A stretch of DNA of 64,000 nt from Paenibacillus sp. 453mf (GTDB taxonomy: Bacteria > Bacillota > Bacilli > Paenibacillales > Paenibacillaceae), in NCBI RefSeq assembly GCF_900116105.1, contig NZ_FPAC01000001.1, positions 486,862 to 550,861 on the forward strand, written 5' to 3'. Below the pieces are notes generated by a model. It saw only the letters and a program-made list of their open reading frames with translations, was not told the DNA's origin and did no database searches. The position numbers were made by a program, and so were the translations under genes. This document shows positions 16,908-26,811 of the stretch, one piece after another. Each line of letters starts with the position of its first letter. The first letter of the stretch is position 1.

Positions 16908-16951
16908 CTGCTCTTTTTGGTATCAGGAAACTTTTATTTGGGGGTATTCTG

Positions 16952-18229
16952 ATGAGTAAGAACGATCAAGAGTTTTCGTTGCAGGCGGTACCGAGAACGC
17001 AGAGAAATCATTTTTGGAAGACACTATCTGTTATGCTGGGCTTTACTTTCTTCTCAGCAAGCATGCTGGCGGGCGGAGAGCTGGGCATTGGCCTCAGCTT
17101 CACGGAGTTCATGCTGATCGTGCTGGCAGGAAATCTGGTGCTCGGTATTTACACGGGCGCACTCGCACATATCGCAGCCAAGACAGGGCTCTCAACCCAC
17201 TTGCTGGCTAAATATTCTTTTGGTGAAAAAGGCTCCTATCTGCCTTCCTTCCTGCTTGGCTTTACACAGGTCGGCTGGTTCGGCGTAGGCGTGGCAATGT
17301 TTGCTGTTCCTGTAGCGAAGGCAATGAACTGGGATGTAAATTTACTCATCTTCATCTTCGGTCTGGCGATGACGGCGACGGCGATCTTTGGTATGAAATC
17401 TTTAGTTATTCTGGGCTACATTGCAGTTCCGGCTATTGCTATCCTCGGCAGTTACTCGATGTTAAAGGGCGTTGATACACTTGGCGGGCTGCAAGGCTTG
17501 CTTGAGTACACACCAACACAAACCTTGTCCGTGGCCGCGGCTATGACGATCTGTATCGGATCATTTATAAGCGGGGGGACACTGACTCCGGACTTTACCA
17601 GATTTGCCAAAACGTCTAAGCAAGCCGTCATTGCAACGGTGATTGCATTTTTTCTAGGGAATTCATTGATGTTCCTGTTCGGCGCTGTGGGAGCGATGGC
17701 ATATAACCTGGCCGATATTTCAGAAGTCATGTTCCTGCAGGGTCTGCTCATTCCGGCGATTATCGTACTGGGCTTGAATATTTGGACGACCAATGACAAT
17801 GCTTTGTATGCATCGGGTTTAGGCTTTGCGAACATTACGAAGATTTCCAAGAAGTTCTTTGTTATTATAAACGGGATTGTCGGCACGGTGTTTGCAATGT
17901 GGATGTACAACAATTTCGTCGGCTTTCTAAATGTACTGGGTGCGGCTGTTCCATCCATCGGTGCCATCATTATTGCAGATTATTTCTTCGTCAAACGCAG
18001 AACGTACAAGGAATATGCCACCATGAACTTTAAAAAGGTAAACTGGCTGGCGATGCTCGCTTGGGCAATCGGGGTTGCTTTTGCACAGCTCGCTCCAGGT
18101 ATTACACCGCTTAATGCGCTGATTGGTACAGCAGTCGTGTACATTGTACTCATGTCCGTATTCTCTACAAAAGTATCTAAAGAAAAGGTGATGACAAATG
18201 ATCATACAGAACGCGAAATTGCGGGGTAA
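16952..18229 (+). CDS. codB: Cytosine permease
   Basis: A 425-residue NCS1-family nucleobase transporter with 12 predicted membrane segments. CodB-like features: [20 protein letters not shown] at the start, [47 protein letters not shown] and [21 protein letters not shown]. It brings cytosine into the cell. A GGGGG ribosome site precedes the ATG. The 3' end overlaps codA by 32 bases, a sign of translational coupling. Expression is probably set by pyrimidine level through the leader at 16748-16907. Confidence 0.95.
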   Translation: MSKNDQEFSLQAVPRTQRNHFWKTLSVMLGFTFFSASMLAGGELGIGLSFTEFMLIVLAGNLVLGIYTGALAHIAAKTGLSTHLLAKYSFGEKGSYLPSFLLGFTQVGWFGVGVAMFAVPVAKAMNWDVNLLIFIFGLAMTATAIFGMKSLVILGYIAVPAIAILGSYSMLKGVDTLGGLQGLLEYTPTQTLSVAAAMTICIGSFISGGTLTPDFTRFAKTSKQAVIATVIAFFLGNSLMFLFGAVGAMAYNLADISEVMFLQGLLIPAIIVLGLNIWTTNDNALYASGLGFANITKISKKFFVIINGIVGTVFAMWMYNNFVGFLNVLGAAVPSIGAIIIADYFFVKRRTYKEYATMNFKKVNWLAMLAWAIGVAFAQLAPGITPLNALIGTAVVYIVLMSVFSTKVSKEKVMTNDHTEREIAG

Positions 18230-19466
18230 AGAGGGCCTGTGGCATATCCTTGTGAAAGACGGTAAGTTTGAACAAATTACACAGGAGCCGGTAACTGGCA
18301 CTAACGATGAGGTGCTGGACGTCAGCGGTTCACTTGTACTGCCTCCATTCATCGAGCCGCATATTCACCTCGACACGACCTTGACAGCAGGTGAGCCGGA
18401 GTGGAACCTGAGCGGAACGCTCTTTGAAGGAATTCAGCGCTGGTCGGAGCGCAAGGCATCGTTGACGCATGAGGATGTGAAGACACGCTCCAAGACAGCG
18501 CTCAAATGGCAGATCGCTCAAGGCATTCAGCATGTCCGTACTCATGTCGATGTAACTGATCCAAGCCTGACCGCAGTCAAAGCGATGCTGGAAGTGAAGG
18601 AAGAGATGGCACCTTATGTGGATATCCAGCTGGTGGCTTTCCCTCAGGAAGGGATTCTCTCGTATCCGAATGGGGCCGAGCTGATGGAGGAAGCACTGAA
18701 GATGGGCGTTGATGTGGTCGGCGGAATTCCGCATTTCGAATTTACGAGAGAATATGGCGTAGAGTCGATGAAGATTGCGTTTGATCTTGCCGAGAAATAC
18801 GACCGGCTCGTAGATATCCACTGTGATGAGATCGATGATGAGCAGTCCCGGTTCGTAGAGGTTGTGGCAAAGGAAGCCTATGAGCGCGGATACGGTGCAC
18901 GCACGACTGCAAGTCATACGACAGCAATGGGTTCCTACAATGATGCCTATACGTATAAGCTGTTCAGATTGTTAAAAATGGCCGGACTGAACTTTGTCTC
19001 CAATCCACTGGTGAACATCCATCTTCAGGGACGTTTTGATACGTATCCGAAGAGAAGAGGACTGACGCGTGTCAAAGAGCTTCAGGAGGCGGGTCTTAAT
19101 ATTTGCTTTGGGCATGATGATATTTTTGATCCATGGTATCCACTCGGAACAGGCAATATGCTGCAAGTGCTGCACATGGGAATCCATGCATCACAGCTCC
19201 TTGGCTACGATCAGATCGTCAATTCGATCGACCTTATTACTACAAACAGTGCAAAAACACTGCACATCGAAGATAAATACGGAATCGAAGCCGGGAAGCC
19301 GGCAAGCTTCATCGTTTTATCTGCAGAGAATGAATACGAGGCTGTCCGCAAACAGGCTGCAGTTCTGTATTCCTTCAAAGAAGGCCGTAAAATTGCGGAA
19401 ACGAAACCGCAGGAAACTTCAATTGTATTAAATGAAGGTCCAGAGAAAGTAAACTTTAATCGATAA
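18198..19466 (+). CDS. codA: Cytosine deaminase
   Basis: A 422-residue amidohydrolase that converts cytosine to uracil and ammonia. Metal and catalytic motifs: [10 protein letters not shown] (HxH, about 53-59), [11 protein letters not shown] with the metal His and catalytic Glu, [15 protein letters not shown], and [18 protein letters not shown] with the conserved Asp. Length equals E. coli CodA (about 427). The ATG lies within the end of codB and has its own AAAGGTGATG ribosome site. The pair salvages cytosine into the uracil pool, and a terminator follows. Confidence 0.96.
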   Translation: MIIQNAKLRGKEGLWHILVKDGKFEQITQEPVTGTNDEVLDVSGSLVLPPFIEPHIHLDTTLTAGEPEWNLSGTLFEGIQRWSERKASLTHEDVKTRSKTALKWQIAQGIQHVRTHVDVTDPSLTAVKAMLEVKEEMAPYVDIQLVAFPQEGILSYPNGAELMEEALKMGVDVVGGIPHFEFTREYGVESMKIAFDLAEKYDRLVDIHCDEIDDEQSRFVEVVAKEAYERGYGARTTASHTTAMGSYNDAYTYKLFRLLKMAGLNFVSNPLVNIHLQGRFDTYPKRRGLTRVKELQEAGLNICFGHDDIFDPWYPLGTGNMLQVLHMGIHASQLLGYDQIVNSIDLITTNSAKTLHIEDKYGIEAGKPASFIVLSAENEYEAVRKQAAVLYSFKEGRKIAETKPQETSIVLNEGPEKVNFNR

Positions 19467-19499
19467 ATGATTTTGAATCATATACATTAACCTGTTAGA

Positions 19500-19534
19500 A
19501 AACCTGTATGGAGCGCTCCATGCAGGTTTTTTCC
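19500..19534 (+). terminator. codA terminator
   Basis: AACCTG-ATGGAG/CTCCAT-CAGGTT with a GC tip, then TTTTTT. Confidence 0.88.
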
Positions 19535-19708
19535 TTATTCCTGAGCTCCGCACACAGGGCCACTCCATGATTGATCTTAATGGAAAAGAAAGGCATTGAA
19601 TTGTATACTCTAAATATACAACGATAACTTACCTCATATGCTGCTGGCTTTGCTGTGTAGATCGTGTGGTACGGTTTGTGTACAGATAAATTGAAGGGGT
19701 TAACCACC

Positions 19709-20854
19709 ATGGAAAACAAACATTTATATAAAGACATACGTTATTTAATAGATGGGAATGAGGCGCAGCAGGATGCATTCCGAGTTCTTAAACAATTCAA
19801 AGTCATGGAAATATTGCAAGTCTACAACCCCATTCTTACAGGAACTGTCCCCATTGCACTCAACATTGAGGGAAGCGATTTGGATATCATTTGCGAGGTT
19901 TACGATTTTGCTGAGTTTAGAGAGCGGCTGACAGATCAGTTTGGAGAATGCGAAGGCTTTGAAATATCCGAGAAAATCGTAAGCGGTATTAGACGGATGA
20001 AAGCCGGTTTTAGATTAGAGGGCTGGGATATTGAAGTTTTTGGTCAGCCGATTCCTACCTCTGAACAGAATGCTTACAGGCATATGCTCATTGAAGACCG
20101 GGTATTGAAGCTTGCTGGCGAAGACTTTCGAAGCTTAGTTGTATCCATGAAGAGAGGAGGAACGAAGACAGAACCGGCATTTTCGAGTCTTCTTGGACTT
20201 GAAGAGAAAGGAGATGCTTACGAGGCCATTTTAGAATTGGAGAACTGGACAGACGAGGAGATCAAGCAGGCATGTGGTGTATATGAAAGCAGTTCTAATC
20301 ATATCAGAAGTATAAGTGAGCTTGTGAAAAAGAGTAAGTATTCTTATAAACCATCAACGGCTGACATTGACCCTGATTTTGGACCTAATCGAGAGTACAG
20401 TTTTCAGCGTTACATAGAGAATCATGCCATTCATGTCTCTCAAGGAGTTAATGAGAACTATGCACATCTGACCATTTATGGGAAAGATGAATTTACCTTC
20501 AAATGTACCTTGGTCGATGTAAAAAAAGAAACCCCCTCGCTCATTCCAGCCTTGGAAGCAAGTGTGATCGAGGATGATCATGAAGATTATGAATTCTATG
20601 ATGCTATGCCTCACATTGGTGCTGTTGAAGTTCGAGATGTGGAATGGATATGCCTTCTACCCGAAGAACCTAAGGAGCTGGGAGAGAAATTTTTCACTTT
20701 TGTCAGCTCTTTTCTAAATCATCATTTTTATAATCGATCATCTGATATCAAAGAATTGGAACCTGTGAAGGAATATATCGAGAAGGATCATTGGTTTATG
20801 ATGAAGTTCCCATTTGAAGGGAAGACCTATATCCGAACAAGACAGCTATGGTAA
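19709..20854 (+). CDS. DUF4269-type nucleotidyltransferase-like protein with extra C-terminal domain
   Basis: A 381-residue protein. The first half (about 1-170) fits DUF4269: LTGTVPIALNIEGSDLDIIC has the Gly-Ser/Asp-x-Asp arrangement of minimal nucleotidyltransferases, followed by WDIEVFGQPIPTSEQNAYRH and TEPAFSSLLGL. The second half (about 205-381, from DPDFGPNREYSFQRYIENHA) is a separate domain I do not recognise. DUF4269 proteins as I know them are about 180 residues, so this looks like a fusion. The ATG at 19709 follows GAAGGGG; the earlier frame start at 19664 lacks a ribosome site. Two genes of unknown role follow closely. Confidence 0.7.
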   Translation: MENKHLYKDIRYLIDGNEAQQDAFRVLKQFKVMEILQVYNPILTGTVPIALNIEGSDLDIICEVYDFAEFRERLTDQFGECEGFEISEKIVSGIRRMKAGFRLEGWDIEVFGQPIPTSEQNAYRHMLIEDRVLKLAGEDFRSLVVSMKRGGTKTEPAFSSLLGLEEKGDAYEAILELENWTDEEIKQACGVYESSSNHIRSISELVKKSKYSYKPSTADIDPDFGPNREYSFQRYIENHAIHVSQGVNENYAHLTIYGKDEFTFKCTLVDVKKETPSLIPALEASVIEDDHEDYEFYDAMPHIGAVEVRDVEWICLLPEEPKELGEKFFTFVSSFLNHHFYNRSSDIKELEPVKEYIEKDHWFMMKFPFEGKTYIRTRQLW

Positions 20855-20912
20855 GACACATTTAGGCAGAAGATTACGGGATATCCTGTTAAGGAATAAG
20901 GAGGGGAGCAGC

Positions 20913-21479
20913 TTGAAGCATATACTTGGCATTTCCATTTGGGTCACCGGTGTACTGATTCTTGTTGTTTATTTGATATACCCTCTATTCCCTAAGAAGA
21001 TTCATGTGGATGTACAAGGAGTGAAGTATCGTCTAGGCAGCCCTTCCATTGAGAAGCCAGTACAGGTTCAGGTAAATGGAGAGATCGATACGACCTTCCT
21101 TGGTAAAAGAACCTTTGAAGGAGAGATTGAGATTGAGGGCGAGGTCAACCCGATTTCAAAAGAATCAAAGTATACGCTGCAATTATCAGAATTGGATTAC
21201 TCCGGGATGATTATGTATCACTATCCGTATAGGGATGAGGCTGGCGATCAACACGCGGGATCATTCATGTACGGCTTGCTAAATCAGCAAAATGATTTCC
21301 AGCAGGGGGCGATCCAGGTATTTCAACAGAAGGAAGAAGGGGCTAGTGCATGGAGCGGTGAGAATGGATACGTTATTGCTTATCCCGCGAATGACAGGGC
21401 TGAGGCGCTTGCACTTACGAATGAGATTTTACTTCCCCAATATCGGGAATACGATAGTTCGTTTCCTGCATTGCAATGA
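20913..21479 (+). CDS. Membrane-anchored extracytoplasmic protein
   Basis: A 188-residue protein with one N-terminal membrane segment (LGISIWVTGVLILVVYLIYP, about residues 4-23) and a beta-rich outer domain (VDVQGVKYRLGSPS, VQVNGEIDTTFLGKRTFEGE, PYRDEAGDQHAGSFMYGLLN). The TTG at 20913 follows AGGAGGGG at correct distance, whereas the longer open frame from 20814 overlaps the previous gene without a ribosome site. I do not recognise the family. Confidence 0.6.
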   Translation: MKHILGISIWVTGVLILVVYLIYPLFPKKIHVDVQGVKYRLGSPSIEKPVQVQVNGEIDTTFLGKRTFEGEIEIEGEVNPISKESKYTLQLSELDYSGMIMYHYPYRDEAGDQHAGSFMYGLLNQQNDFQQGAIQVFQQKEEGASAWSGENGYVIAYPANDRAEALALTNEILLPQYREYDSSFPALQ

Positions 21480-21503
21480 TTCGATGGAATATGAGGAGGA
21501 AAT

Positions 21504-22274
21504 ATGAAGATGAATGCACCGAAGCAGATTCTTGAAGTATGGCATAAATTCGATGCTTTCCCCATGGAAACGCTGACCAAGGCATGGTATTATGATCAGT
21601 CCTCCGACCGTCAACGCAGTGTAGCACTTATGAAGGAGCATCGTGAGAGATACGGCACCTCGGGTAATTGCTTTGACCTGGCGATCTGGCTCATTGATGA
21701 GTTCAAACAGGCAGGGATTGAGGCTTATGCCATAGGAGAAGGCTTCGGTACAGAGGAGGCTCATGCAGCGGTATGTGCGCTGGACGAGCAAGGCCGGAGG
21801 TATTTTTGTGATTTGGGGGATCAATGGATTGAACCGATTCTTATGGACTTTATGCCTGACGAGTACAGAGGAGAGGCGCTCAGCGGATTTATTACAGGTG
21901 GCAGAATAAAGCTTAATAATCAGGGAAGCAATCACTTATCCTTCACCTGGGTCAGACCGAATGGCAAGACGAGCAGCCAGGTCTTTGATCTCACGCCGGT
22001 TGTGCTTCAGGATTTGATTGCTGCAGGAGAGCATTCCCAGTCCTTGCTGCGTAATGCACTTGTAGAGATGAGAGTCCCGATGGAGAATGCGGTCCATTGG
22101 GAGTACGACGGGGGAAGGAGCTTTATTAGCAGCAACCAAGAGCTCATCACGGAATCTCCCCTTCATCACATAGAGGATTGGGCTCAGCGAATATATAAAA
22201 TGACCGGAATTCAGCCCGATGTGTCTGTAGCCGCTCTTAAGAAGTATAGACAAATTGCAACAGCTAAACCATGA
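21504..22274 (+). CDS. Transglutaminase/NAT-like cysteine-triad protein
   Basis: A 256-residue soluble protein. A possible Cys-His-Asp triad is seen in order: SGNCFDLAIWLIDEF (Cys about 55), EEAHAAVCALDE (His), and YFCDLGDQWIEP (Asp). This layout is that of the papain-like/transglutaminase and arylamine N-acetyltransferase fold. The length fits arylamine N-acetyltransferase (about 250-280), but the typical RGGxCxE motif is absent, so the reaction is open. The ATG follows GAGGAGG. It comes 24 nt after the membrane-anchored protein, so probably one operon. Confidence 0.65.
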   Translation: MKMNAPKQILEVWHKFDAFPMETLTKAWYYDQSSDRQRSVALMKEHRERYGTSGNCFDLAIWLIDEFKQAGIEAYAIGEGFGTEEAHAAVCALDEQGRRYFCDLGDQWIEPILMDFMPDEYRGEALSGFITGGRIKLNNQGSNHLSFTWVRPNGKTSSQVFDLTPVVLQDLIAAGEHSQSLLRNALVEMRVPMENAVHWEYDGGRSFISSNQELITESPLHHIEDWAQRIYKMTGIQPDVSVAALKKYRQIATAKP

Positions 22275-22275
22275 A

Positions 22276-22350
22276 AAGAGCCGCTCCTATTAATGAAGTG
22301 CTTCCTGTCGAGTAAACAGGGAGCACTTCACTAAGGAAGCGGCTCTTATT
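22276..22350. terminator. Bidirectional terminator
   Basis: AAGAGCCGCT...AGCGGCTCTT outer stem with an inner GAAGTGCT...AGCACTTC helix; separates the convergent 21504 gene and pgmB. Confidence 0.85.
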
Positions 22351-22361
22351 ACATATCAATG

Positions 22362-23030
22362 TTAAACTTTATTCGTATGACTGGACTTCAGTAAATCCAA
22401 TGAAAGCTCTGATGTGGAGGATACTATGAGGTCAGCCTTCTGCATCTGAGCAGGTGTACCCACACCAACGGCATACATACCAGCGGAGAGAATAGACTCG
22501 ATGCCAGCTTCTGCATCCTCAACGCCTACACAATCGGAAGGCAGGACGCCCAGCTCGGCTGCGCCAGTCAAGAAAATTTCTGGGTCAGGCTTGCCATTCT
22601 TAATCTGTGTTACGTCCACGACATGATCGAAGTAATGCGTCACTTCAAGCCGATCCAGAATAAACGGAGCGTTCTTGCTCGCAGATGCGAGTGCTATAAG
22701 GATACCTGCTTCTTTTAATTCCTTGAGCAGGCTCTCAATGCCGGGGAGAAGATCTGCCGGTGTTACTTTCTTGATCATTTCCTTGTACAGCTCATTCTTC
22801 TGATCGGCAAGCTGATATTTCTGCTCATCTGTGTACTCAGCATCTCCAAGTGCAAGGATCAGCTCAAGAGACTCCATCCGGCTTACGCCTTTGAGCTTCT
22901 CGTTATATTCTTTATCGAAAGGAAGTCCAAGCTCATCCGCAAGGCTCTTCCAGGCAAGGTAGTGGTACTCCGCTGTATCGGTTATCACGCCATCTAGATC
23001 AAAAATAACTGCTTTCACGTTAACATTCAC
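22362..23030 (-). CDS. pgmB: Beta-phosphoglucomutase
   Basis: A 222-residue HAD-family enzyme that converts beta-D-glucose-1-phosphate to glucose-6-phosphate. Motifs: catalytic FDLDGVITDTAEYHYLAWKS (two Asp, plus the His/Trp cap start typical of beta-PGM), LKGVSRMESLELIL, ALASASKNAPFIL, KNGKPDPEIFL and GVEDAEAGIESI. It follows the GH65 phosphorylase by 12 nt, which makes exactly its substrate. Malate-like HAD neighbours are excluded by the beta-PGM-specific cap sequence. Confidence 0.94.
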   Translation of the reverse strand: MNVNVKAVIFDLDGVITDTAEYHYLAWKSLADELGLPFDKEYNEKLKGVSRMESLELILALGDAEYTDEQKYQLADQKNELYKEMIKKVTPADLLPGIESLLKELKEAGILIALASASKNAPFILDRLEVTHYFDHVVDVTQIKNGKPDPEIFLTGAAELGVLPSDCVGVEDAEAGIESILSAGMYAVGVGTPAQMQKADLIVSSTSELSLDLLKSSHTNKV

Positions 23031-23042
23031 CCGTTTCTTCGC

Positions 23043-25325
23043 TTAAGATGCGATTGTTGTTACTAACGCAGACTCATTCGTAATCTCGACTTCTTCTCCA
23101 TACAATTCCATCGTGAGTGGTTCACCGGATACCAGTGTAATCTTCACTTCATCCTGTTCTACACTGATATTCAGCAGACGATCCCGGTAGTTAATATGGA
23201 ACTTGTATTTCGTCCAGCCTTTAGGCAGGAACGGAGAGAAGCTGAGTGTTTCGTTATAGGTGCGCATCCCGGCAAATCCTTGGACGATCGCAAGCCAGCT
23301 GCCTGTCATGGATGTAATATGCAGACCGTCTTCAGTATCGTTATTGTAGTTATCCAGATCAAGACGCGCTGTGCGTTTGTACATTTCCACTGCTTTTTCT
23401 TCCATCTTCAGTTCGGCAGCAAGCACAGCATGAATGGAAGGAGACAGAGAAGATTCGTGTACCGTCATCGGCTCATAGAAGCTGAAGTTGCGTTCTTTTT
23501 CCTCGATCGTGAACTGATCCCCGAAGAAGTAAATGCCTTGGAGTACATCTGCCTGCTTAATGAACGGTGAACGCAGGATTTTATCCCAAGACCATTTCTG
23601 GTTTAGCGGCAGCTCTTCCTTCGCAAGCGACGATACCGGACGCAGATCCTTATCCAGGAAAGTGTCATGCTGTACAAATACACCCAGCTCTTCATCATAC
23701 GGGAAGTACATATGCTCTACGATATCCGACCATTTCGCCAGTTCGCTCTCGGTTAAGCCAAGCTCTTGTGTTCTTGCTTCGGCTACTTTAGACAAGCTGT
23801 CCATTGTATATTTCAAGACCCAAGCTGCGATCTTGTTCGTGTACCAGTTATTGTTTACGTTGTTCTCATATTCATTAGGTCCGGTTACACCGTGAATCAT
23901 ATATTTGCCAGCACGCTTGGAGTAGTGAACCCGATCTGCCCAGAAACGGCTGATTTCAACGAGGACTTCGATGCCTTCATTCACAAGATAGCTGGTGTCT
24001 CCGGTATAGTTCGTATAATTATAGATTGCATAAGCAATAGCTCCGTTACGATGAATTTCTTCAAACGTAATTTCCCACTCGTTATGACACTCTACCCCTG
24101 TGAAAGTGACCATTGGATACAGCGCGCCCTTCAGTCCTTGCTGACGTGCATTATGATGAGCACCTGCAAGCTGATTATGACGATAACGAAGCAGGTTCTC
24201 GGTTACGCGCTTATCTGCAAGCGCCAAGTACATAGGTACTGCATAAGCTTCTGTATCCCAGTACGTTGCACCGCCGTATTTCTCACCCGTGAAGCCTTTA
24301 GGACCGATATTCAGACGCTCATCATGACCATAATAGGTGGAGAAGAGCTGGAAGATGTTGAAGCGAATTCCTTGCTGAGCTTCGATATCACCAGAGATTT
24401 CGATGTCCGCTTTGTCCCAGCGCTCAGCCCAAGCATTGATATGCTCCTCTTTCAACATGTCATATCCTTTATTCATGGCTTCCATCATCATGCTCTCAGC
24501 ATTAGGAATCAGCTGGTCTGTAGCCATATCACGGGAAGTAGTGACAACGACAAATTTCTGAACCGCTGCTGCTGCCTTTGGAGCAACGTCATAGACATAA
24601 TGAACTGCGGCGAATAGGCCGGCTTCTTCTGTCTTCTTGGAAGTTACGTTCTCTGTGACAACGCCCATTGTTGAATTGACGGTGAAGCGTTCCACACCAA
24701 ATGGATTTTCTTTCGTTGTGGCTGCAAGGCTAACATAAGGCTCGCCGACTTTGCGGTCCGCTTCAACCCAGAACGTTTCCTCGTAGTTCGCGTCCTCATT
24801 CTTTGTATCTGCATCCAGATAAGGGATCAGCTCAACATTCATGTTTTGATCCGTCAGGTTGGTCACACGATAATCGATCAGGCACAGCTCCAGCTTCGAT
24901 ATGCTGAGGAAGCGCTCCGTTTCAATTCGAACCTGTCCATTGACCGTAAATGAACGACGAAGAATGCCTTCCTTCATGTCGAGCTCTTGATAGAAATCAG
25001 TCACTGTATCTTTATACAGATCGACTTCAGCACCGTTGATAAGGACACGGATTCCGATAAAATTCATGGCATTGATTACTTTGCCGAAATAATGCGGATA
25101 GCCATTTTTCCACCAGCCGACCTTCGTCTTATCCGGAAACCATACGCCGGAAATATAAGTACCTTGATGATGATCACCAGAATATGTTTCTTCAAAATTC
25201 CCTCGCATTCCCATATAGCCGTTACCTATGGAGGTCATGCTCTCCTGCAAGCGCAGGTCCTCTTTATGAAGCTCCGTTGTGGAAATCTTCCAGGCATCGA
25301 TATCAAAAATACGTTTATATGACAT
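23043..25325 (-). CDS. malP: GH65 disaccharide phosphorylase, probable maltose phosphorylase
   Basis: A 760-residue inverting glycoside phosphorylase of family GH65. It should split an alpha-glucoside disaccharide with phosphate into glucose and beta-glucose-1-phosphate. Visible: N-terminal beta-sandwich start [20 protein letters not shown], catalytic (alpha/alpha)6 barrel with [10 protein letters not shown], the general acid Glu in [40 protein letters not shown] and [11 protein letters not shown]. The ATG at 25325 has AAGGAGGA upstream; the frame is open 41 codons further but has no ribosome site. Family members also act on trehalose or kojibiose. Maltose is chosen because of the MalT/MapP partners across the locus. 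Confidence 0.9.
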   Translation of the reverse strand: MSYKRIFDIDAWKISTTELHKEDLRLQESMTSIGNGYMGMRGNFEETYSGDHHQGTYISGVWFPDKTKVGWWKNGYPHYFGKVINAMNFIGIRVLINGAEVDLYKDTVTDFYQELDMKEGILRRSFTVNGQVRIETERFLSISKLELCLIDYRVTNLTDQNMNVELIPYLDADTKNEDANYEETFWVEADRKVGEPYVSLAATTKENPFGVERFTVNSTMGVVTENVTSKKTEEAGLFAAVHYVYDVAPKAAAAVQKFVVVTTSRDMATDQLIPNAESMMMEAMNKGYDMLKEEHINAWAERWDKADIEISGDIEAQQGIRFNIFQLFSTYYGHDERLNIGPKGFTGEKYGGATYWDTEAYAVPMYLALADKRVTENLLRYRHNQLAGAHHNARQQGLKGALYPMVTFTGVECHNEWEITFEEIHRNGAIAYAIYNYTNYTGDTSYLVNEGIEVLVEISRFWADRVHYSKRAGKYMIHGVTGPNEYENNVNNNWYTNKIAAWVLKYTMDSLSKVAEARTQELGLTESELAKWSDIVEHMYFPYDEELGVFVQHDTFLDKDLRPVSSLAKEELPLNQKWSWDKILRSPFIKQADVLQGIYFFGDQFTIEEKERNFSFYEPMTVHESSLSPSIHAVLAAELKMEEKAVEMYKRTARLDLDNYNNDTEDGLHITSMTGSWLAIVQGFAGMRTYNETLSFSPFLPKGWTKYKFHINYRDRLLNISVEQDEVKITLVSGEPLTMELYGEEVEITNESALVTTIAS

Positions 25326-25491
25326 TTGAATCCTCCTTGGGCAGCGTATAAGCACGCCATACCTATTTGGTTGGTTTTTAGCAGTGAAGTGGGCGAATCT
25401 TAAGTAGTGGTTATGAACATTGAACTCTTCTCTGTCAGCATATGTCATAAGTCTGCATTTTACTTCAGAGTTCGTGAGCTTAAACCCAAAA

Positions 25492-25505
25492 TGTAAGTGT
25501 TATCA
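25492..25505 (-). promoter_or_regulatory. cre-like CcpA site in malP leader
   Basis: TGTAAGTGTTATCA matches 13 of 14 positions of the cre consensus TGWAANCGNTNWCA. It lies shortly downstream of the predicted malP transcription start, where CcpA could block elongation. Confidence 0.45.
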
Positions 25506-25520
25506 TTTGATTGCGATTAC

Positions 25521-25550
25521 AGTATATAGTGCAACCGGTTGCCCTGTCAA
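25521..25550 (-). promoter_or_regulatory. malP-pgmB promoter with LacI-type operator in the spacer
   Basis: Minus strand: TTGACA (25550-25545), 18-bp spacer holding the perfect palindrome GCAACCGGTTGC (25531-25542), then TATACT (25526-25521). The operator nearly equals the one before malT. Confidence 0.75.
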
Positions 25551-25570
25551 TTAAAAAAACAGCCTGCATG

Positions 25571-25608
25571 AAAAAAAGCTGTCTGCATTCATGAATGCAA
25601 ACAGCTTG
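25571..25608 (-). terminator. malR terminator
   Basis: Minus strand: AAGCTGT-TGCATT/AATGCA-ACAGCTT hairpin followed by TTTTTTT; it separates malR from the malP promoter. Confidence 0.85.
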
Positions 25609-25624
25609 CTCGGGTATCTTCAGA

Positions 25625-26647
25625 CTATGATGGATCTTCATTTATCCTCGTACATGAGGCACGTTCCACGATTCGGTGGGGCACAATAATGTGCTTGGTC
25701 ATTTCTTTCGGATCCTGAATTTTCTCAATCAGGCTCTTGGCAGCCTGGTAACCCAGCTTGAAAATATCGATATCGACAGATGTGAGTGGCGGGTTCATCA
25801 TATCAGCAAGTGTTAAGTTGTTGTAGCTGATCAGCGAGCATTGTTCCGGAAGTCGAATCCCGATTTGCTGCAGCGCTCTTTGCAAAGGCAGCGCAATAAT
25901 GTCGTCACCGACGATCATGGCCGTAGGGGGCGTGTCCAATTGGAACAGGGCGGCAATATCTTCATTGGTGTACGATGTCCCGAGCAAGTAACGGGAATCC
26001 CACTCCAGATTCAGTTCGGCAAGTGCAGCTTGATATCCACGTACCCGTTCCTTGTGCACCGTTCTTGCTGTATCTGCTCCAACATAAGCAATTCGGCGAT
26101 GACCGAGCTCATAGAGGTATGTAACAACATCTTTCCCTGCCTGGAAATTGTCATTGTCTACATGGGTTGTTTCACTAACATATTGCTGAGGCTTACCAAT
26201 AACGGTATAGGGGATTTTTTCATTGTGAAAAAAATCAACAACCGGGTCTTCGGGCTTGGAGTACAGGACGATAAAACCGTCTACACGGTTGGCCCTCGTC
26301 ATCATTCTTACACGAGACAAGAGCTCTGTATCATCTCTGCCGGTCACAATGGCCATTGTAAAGTTTTTTTCATTGGATAGTTCACTGATGCCCCGAATGC
26401 TCTCCAGAAAAAACGGATTCTGGAATATAGTTACATCCGCTTCAGGCATAATAATGCCAAGGGACTGAGTCATCCGGTTAGCCAAACTTTGCGCCGAATA
26501 ATTGGGTTCATATCCAAGCGCTTTCATCTCTTTGCGAACCCGTGCCTTGGTGGCTTCACTAATCTTGGGGCTGTCCTGAATGACACGGGATACGGTGGAA
26601 GTAGCAACATTGGCTCGTTTAGCAATATCTTTAATTGTTACTGCCAT
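25625..26647 (-). CDS. malR: LacI-family transcription repressor (MalR-like)
   Basis: A 340-residue LacI/GalR regulator. The N-terminal helix-turn-helix and hinge helix are clear (TIKDIAKRANVATSTVSRVI, NYSAQSLANRMTQSLG), followed by a periplasmic-binding-like effector domain (VDGFIVLYSKPEDPVVDF, HVDNDNFQAGKDVVTYLYEL, AMIVGDDIIALPLQRALQQI). The ATG at 26647 is preceded by AAAGGAGA; the longer frame to 26716 has none. It lies between the two divergent arms of the sugar locus and probably binds the GCAACCG(G/A)TTGC palindromes at both. Confidence 0.92.
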   Translation of the reverse strand: MAVTIKDIAKRANVATSTVSRVIQDSPKISEATKARVRKEMKALGYEPNYSAQSLANRMTQSLGIIMPEADVTIFQNPFFLESIRGISELSNEKNFTMAIVTGRDDTELLSRVRMMTRANRVDGFIVLYSKPEDPVVDFFHNEKIPYTVIGKPQQYVSETTHVDNDNFQAGKDVVTYLYELGHRRIAYVGADTARTVHKERVRGYQAALAELNLEWDSRYLLGTSYTNEDIAALFQLDTPPTAMIVGDDIIALPLQRALQQIGIRLPEQCSLISYNNLTLADMMNPPLTSVDIDIFKLGYQAAKSLIEKIQDPKEMTKHIIVPHRIVERASCTRINEDPS

Positions 26648-26756
26648 CGCTGAATCTCCTTTAATTTGCGTTATTCTGATGTATTTATCATACACACACA
26701 TAGACATATAAAACAATGCAGGACAAATAAAAAAATTAGGAACTTTAAAAAATGGG

Positions 26757-26786
26757 TTGCAAAATGAAAGCGAATAATTTTATAAT
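26757..26786 (+). promoter_or_regulatory. malT promoter
   Basis: TTGCAA (26757-26762), 18-bp spacer, TATAAT (26781-26786). A weak cre-like sequence (TGAAAGCGAATAAT, 11 of 14) lies in the spacer. Confidence 0.7.
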
Positions 26787-26791
26787 AGCAC

Positions 26792-26805
26792 TGCAACCGA
26801 TTGCA
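26792..26805 (+). promoter_or_regulatory. LacI-type operator of malT
   Basis: TGCAACCGATTGCA differs by one core base from the malP operator and lies at the expected transcription start. Typical repressor position. Confidence 0.7.
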
Positions 26806-26811
26806 CTAAAG

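Noticed and set aside
23766..24617. 283-codon open frame antisense to the GH65 gene
   Set aside because: Antisense shadow of a well-supported gene; Cys/Ile/His-rich composition unlike real proteins here.
25326..25448. 41-codon N-terminal extension of the GH65 phosphorylase
   Set aside because: No ribosome site at 25448; AAGGAGGA precedes ATG 25325, which matches the family start.
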